This document shows, in pieces, positions 46,332-49,290 of a DNA stretch of 49,290 nt. The stretch lies in assembly GCA_018268605.1 (NCBI GenBank), contig JAFDWG010000316.1, forward strand, positions 1 through 49,290, written 5' to 3'. This stretch comes from Actinomycetota bacterium. Lineage in GTDB: Bacteria > Actinomycetota > Thermoleophilia > Solirubrobacterales > 70-9. Below the pieces are notes generated by a model. That model ran no database searches and had not been told where the DNA came from. It saw only the letters and a list, made by a program, of their open reading frames with translations. The first letter of the stretch is position 1, and each line of letters opens with the position of its first letter. The position numbers were made by a program, and so were the translations under genes.

Positions 46332-47936
46332 CTAGGACTCCGTCGGATGCACGCCGGCCGCGACCTGCTTGCGGTGGGTGCGGATCTCGCTCATCATCCG
46401 CTCGAGTCGGGGCTCGGTCGAATCGTCGACGAATTTCATCGCCGCGGCGACCCCGGGGTGGACCTCGGCGATTCCTTCGTGCATCGCCTGGGCGACCGCG
46501 CGATAGGTGGGGTGGCCCTCGCGGCCGGAGCGCAGCTCGATCAGGTGCATCGCCTCGCGGGCGTTCAGGTCGAGGATGTAGCGGATGCGGAAGGCGAGGC
46601 TGAGGGCGTAGGGGGCGAGCTCGTCGAGGCCGGCGACGGCGAGTCGCTCGTACTCGTTGCGGGAGATCTCCAGCGCCCGTTCGAATTCGCCGCCGACGCC
46701 GGCCTCGCGGACCTCGTCGGGGATCCCCGCGCCGAGCTCGGGGCCGAGCCGCTGCCACTGCACGGTCAGCAGGCGGTGGCGCTGGAGGTCCCGGAAGGCG
46801 CCGTAGTCGGAGACGATCTCGAACCGGTAGCGGAGCGCCTCGAAGCCCCGACCGGGACGGTGGCGGCGGTTGGCGCGCTCCCCGATCACGGCGGCGAGGA
46901 GCTCGCCGCGCTCGTCCCGGCTCAGCGCCTCGACGTGGGCGCGGATCTCGGACTCCGGTACGGCGGCAACCTCGTAGAGGCAGGCGGCGAGCAGGTCGGC
47001 TTCGGTTCCCTCGACGCCGAGGAGGTCGACCGTCGGCGCCGGATCGGCTTCTTCGCGTCGACCGAGCCCGAGGCGCTCGACCCAGCGCTCGGTGCCGGCG
47101 CGGCGCTCCTGCAGGTAGGACACCCACTCGCCGCCGCGCTCGGGCCGCTCGACCCGGGAGACGAAGCTCGGCATCACCTGCTGCAGCTCGGTGAGGATCA
47201 ACGCGCCGAATTCGCGCGCCTCGGGCAGAGGCGAGGCCATCAGCCTCAACAGCAGCTGCTCGTAGGCCTGGCCGGAGGCGTAGATGCCGACGTGGCTGAG
47301 CGTCGCCGCCGGCAGGAGGCCGCGCAGAAGGTCGAGCGCCTTGGCGCGGATCGAGCGCCGCCAGGCGGCCTCGGGCTCCTCGTCGCCGCGGGGCCAGCGC
47401 GTCGCCGCCCACTCCTCGACCTGGCCGAGGGAGCGCGAGTAGATGACGAAGATCTCGTCCATCGCGGCGGCGAACTCGGGGCCGAGCTTCTCGTCGCGGT
47501 AGAAGCGATAGCCGCCGCCGGGCAGCGCTTTGTCATAGGGGATATAACGGGTCGACTGCTCGAGGTAGGCGGCGAGCCGGCCCCGCTGCAGGACCTTGGT
47601 GAGGATGTTCGAGACCCACTCGCAGGCGACGTGGGCGCCGCCGACCTGGGCGATCGAGTCGTCCCCGTAGCCGACGAAGACGCGCTCATACAGGCCGGCG
47701 GCGCGAGCTCCCTCCTCGGCGTCGAAGGGTCGGCCCCCGGCGGGCGCGTCGGCGGCGAACTCTTCCAGGTAGAGACGGCGGACCGATCCGGAATAGCGCG
47801 AATAGCGGGCGAAAAGCGCGCCTTTGACGGTTTCCGGGAGGTTGACCAAGGCGAATACCGGTCGATCCAGATTGGTGAAGTGGGGCGCGAGGAGGGCCTT
47901 CTCCTCGGGCGTGAACTGTTCGGCCGGGTAGCGCAT
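46332..47936 (-). CDS. thyX: Tandem ThyX-like (FAD-dependent thymidylate synthase-like) protein
   Basis: A 534-residue protein with two ThyX-fold halves. The usual ThyX is about 220-250 residues, so this is a tandem form. In the first half the motif region at residues 118-131 reads RGRLAAYLEQSTRY. It keeps Arg, Arg, Glu, Ser and Arg-Tyr of RHRxxSxNExSxRY but has Gly for His and Ala for Ser. In the second half residues 386-398 read RHRLLTVQWQRLG: RHR is kept while the ExSxRY part is lost. The C-terminal LDLNAREAMHLIELRSG segment is ThyX-like. Thymidylate synthesis from dUMP with FAD and NADPH is the family role; whether this protein does it is uncertain. A TACGAT box (47946-47951) ends nine bases before ATG 47936. 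Confidence 0.8.
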   Translation of the reverse strand: MRYPAEQFTPEEKALLAPHFTNLDRPVFALVNLPETVKGALFARYSRYSGSVRRLYLEEFAADAPAGGRPFDAEEGARAAGLYERVFVGYGDDSIAQVGGAHVACEWVSNILTKVLQRGRLAAYLEQSTRYIPYDKALPGGGYRFYRDEKLGPEFAAAMDEIFVIYSRSLGQVEEWAATRWPRGDEEPEAAWRRSIRAKALDLLRGLLPAATLSHVGIYASGQAYEQLLLRLMASPLPEAREFGALILTELQQVMPSFVSRVERPERGGEWVSYLQERRAGTERWVERLGLGRREEADPAPTVDLLGVEGTEADLLAACLYEVAAVPESEIRAHVEALSRDERGELLAAVIGERANRRHRPGRGFEALRYRFEIVSDYGAFRDLQRHRLLTVQWQRLGPELGAGIPDEVREAGVGGEFERALEISRNEYERLAVAGLDELAPYALSLAFRIRYILDLNAREAMHLIELRSGREGHPTYRAVAQAMHEGIAEVHPGVAAAMKFVDDSTEPRLERMMSEIRTHRKQVAAGVHPTES

Positions 47937-47945
47937 GGGTGGGCC

Positions 47946-47951
47946 ATCGTA
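47946..47951 (-). promoter_or_regulatory. -10 box (TACGAT) of the ThyX-like gene
   Basis: TACGAT on the minus strand ends 9 bases before the ATG at 47936 and supports this start over longer in-frame options. Confidence 0.5.
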
Positions 47952-48078
47952 CGCCTGCCACTGGATGTCCTCGGGACGTGTGACGAAAGGCCTGACCGTG
48001 TGCCAACCAAGCACCAGTCTGTACCAATTCATCGGCATTACTTGACCCCTCCGGGGCAGCCGCGCTTGGGTGGCGCCA

Positions 48079-49203
48079 ATGCGGATCGCCGCCCTCGCCA
48101 TCGTCGCTTTCGTCCTCGCCGTCGCGCCCGCCGCAGCGCGTCCCACGGCGATCGTCTCCATCGGCGACAGCTTCATCTCGGGCGAGGGCGGCCGCTGGCT
48201 GGGCAACGGGTCCGATTCGTTCGGGACGCGCTCGGGAACCGATCGCGCCGCCTACGGGTGCGGTGTGCTCGGCTGTGAATACGACCCGGTACGCGTGTAT
48301 GGCGCGAGCGAGGCGAATGACTGCCACCGCTCCGACGTCGCGCCGATCGCGAGCGCCCCGATCGACGTCGACGAGAAGGTGAACCTGGCCTGCTCGGGGG
48401 CGACGGCGCGGGATCTGTGGCCCGGGGACGAAGGCGGCACGGGCCACTTCGAAGAGCCACCGGAGGCCGATCAGCTGGCGGCGGTGGCGCGGCGCGAGCG
48501 GGTGCGGATGGTCGTCGTGACGGTGGGGGCGAACGACGTCGGCTTCGGTGAACTGGTCGCCGAATGTGCGGTCGACTGGGCGCGCAGCCCGGAGGACGAG
48601 GAGGCGACGTGCCACCGCGAAGCCGAGGCGCATATCCAGGGCGCGCTGCCCGCCGCGACGCGACGGATCACGGCCGCCTTCCGGGGGGTGCGGAGGGTGA
48701 TGGGCGCGGCCGGATACTCGCGGTCCGACTACCGGCTGGTGGCGATGGGATACGCCTCGCCATTTCCCCGCGGGAGGTGGTTCCGCTATCCGGAGGACGG
48801 CTGGGCCAGACTGACCGAAGGCGGCTGTCCGGTCTGGAACGCCGATGCCGACTGGGCCGCGGATCGGGCGACCGTCGATCTTGCCGAGGCACTCCGCTAC
48901 GCCGCCGTAGCGACCGCCGCCGAGTACCTCGATCTGGTCCACGCCTTCGACGGCCACCAACTCTGCGACCGCCGCTCGCGGCGCGTCGGCGACGACGGCC
49001 CTTCGCCGCTGAGCGCCGAGTGGTTCCGCCGCCTTTCCTTCACCCAGGGCTCGACTCGCGAATCCCTCCACCCGAACGCCTACGGCCAGAAAGTGATGGG
49101 CACCTGCCTGGGACTGCTGTTCGGGCGCCCCCGCGGTGACTACGCGTGCGCCGATACCCCGGGTGAGTGGTTGGGCGGGGTTGGGTTGAGGGCGATCGGT
49201 TGA
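48079..49203 (+). CDS. Secreted SGNH/GDSL-family hydrolase
   Basis: A 374-residue exported esterase or lipase of the SGNH type. The signal peptide covers about residues 1-20 (RIAALAIVAFVLAVAPAAA). Block I is VSIGDSFISGEGGRW, with nucleophile Ser near residue 29. The Gly block is in NLACSGATARDL, block III is VTVGANDVGFGEL (oxyanion Asn) and block V SLHPNAYGQKVMG holds the catalytic Asp/His region. Several Cys in pairs suggest disulfides, as in Streptomyces extracellular SGNH enzymes. Substrate could be a lipid ester or a polysaccharide ester. ATG 48079 is used; GTG 48070 would add three residues. Repeat R2 copy 3 follows the stop codon and runs off the window. Confidence 0.87.
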   Translation: MRIAALAIVAFVLAVAPAAARPTAIVSIGDSFISGEGGRWLGNGSDSFGTRSGTDRAAYGCGVLGCEYDPVRVYGASEANDCHRSDVAPIASAPIDVDEKVNLACSGATARDLWPGDEGGTGHFEEPPEADQLAAVARRERVRMVVVTVGANDVGFGELVAECAVDWARSPEDEEATCHREAEAHIQGALPAATRRITAAFRGVRRVMGAAGYSRSDYRLVAMGYASPFPRGRWFRYPEDGWARLTEGGCPVWNADADWAADRATVDLAEALRYAAVATAAEYLDLVHAFDGHQLCDRRSRRVGDDGPSPLSAEWFRRLSFTQGSTRESLHPNAYGQKVMGTCLGLLFGRPRGDYACADTPGEWLGGVGLRAIG

Positions 49204-49206
49204 GGG

Positions 49207-49290
49207 GCAGGGCGGGTTGTGCCGGCGGGGGCGGCAGTCCTAGCCGCGGTGCCCTGGGCGTCTCATGGAGGTCCTGGCAGGCTGTGACCT
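49207..49290 (+). repeat. Structured repeat R2, copy 3 (cut by the window end)
   Basis: After the stop of the SGNH hydrolase gene the GC-rich lead (GTGCCGGCGGGGGCGGC), the left arm (about 49251-49273) and the loop CTGGCAGGCTGT (49274-49285) are present. The first five bases of the right arm (GACCT) pair as expected before the window stops. The left arm is almost identical to that of copy 2. Confidence 0.75.

Noticed and set aside
33262-49290. R2 repeats as integron attC sites
   Set aside because: No integrase gene is present, the genes between copies run in both directions with other genes interspersed, and no attC-type core site (GTTRRRY) was seen at the hairpin ends.
33262-49290. R2 or R1 repeats as CRISPR arrays
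   Set aside because: Copies are kilobases apart with no regular spacers and no cas genes.

Overview
The window is chromosomal DNA from a high-GC actinobacterium. The best guess is a member of the Thermoleophilia (Solirubrobacterales or relatives). The reasons are the base composition, a fused 2-oxoglutarate E2/E1 protein of the Kgd/OdhA type, separate-subunit methylmalonyl-CoA mutase, ThyX-type rather than ThyA-type protein, decaprenyl-phosphate phosphoribosyltransferase-like UbiA, and many genes with a TAnnnT box only 6-11 bases before the start codon (leaderless transcription). This placement is inference; no rRNA gene is present.

Layout. 1-5.4 kb: secreted HtaA-like protein (-), methylmalonyl-CoA mutase catalytic subunit (+), RecQ helicase (-), a small unknown gene with its own terminator (+). 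5.4-8.3 kb: propionyl-CoA carboxylase beta chain and an AbiEi-N/DUF559 protein with an inverted repeat across its start. 8.3-13.1 kb: a spermidine/putrescine-type ABC transporter operon potA-potD-potB-potC (-), then an exported NlpC/P60-like hydrolase (-) preceded by a cyclic-di-AMP (ydaO/yuaA) riboswitch. 13.2-17.1 kb: SDR oxidoreductase and aconitase. 17.2-21.6 kb: DUF3817 membrane protein and a 1325-residue Kgd with lipoyl, subunit-binding, E2 and E1 modules (-). 21.6-27.2 kb: a fatty acyl-CoA reductase/SDR fusion, an alkyl-DHAP-synthase-like FAD enzyme, a UbiA prenyltransferase and a polysaccharide deacetylase (+), a possible ether-lipid and cell-envelope cluster. 27.2-30.8 kb: three overlapping unknown genes, citrate synthase and a PfkB kinase (-). 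30.8-33.3 kb: quinone oxidoreductase and DEAD-box RNA helicase (+). 33.5-37.6 kb: sedolisin protease, receiver protein and sensor histidine kinase (-). 37.6-44 kb: APH-like kinase, acyl-CoA dehydrogenase, RibD-like reductase, sulfotransferase, flippase-like protein, TadE-like protein and small proteins. 44-49.3 kb: zinc-ribbon protein, membrane protein, ThyX-like tandem protein and SGNH hydrolase.

Metabolically the window gathers central carbon enzymes (citrate synthase, aconitase, 2-oxoglutarate oxidation, propionyl-CoA to succinyl-CoA), together with lipid and envelope genes. They are not one operon.

The most unusual content is non-coding. Two families of structured intergenic repeats sit directly after stop codons. 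Family R1 (about 3.24-3.35, 16.92-17.06 and 23.62-23.74 kb) has a conserved core, an inner hairpin whose arms change together between copies, and terminal arms that differ between copies yet remain complementary. Family R2 (about 33.26-33.51, 45.78-46.04, 46.13-46.33 and 49.21 kb to the window end) has a 19-23 bp hairpin with a near-invariant 12-base loop. One inverted copy has an entirely different but perfectly paired stem. Both look like undescribed structured RNAs or palindromic mobile repeats.
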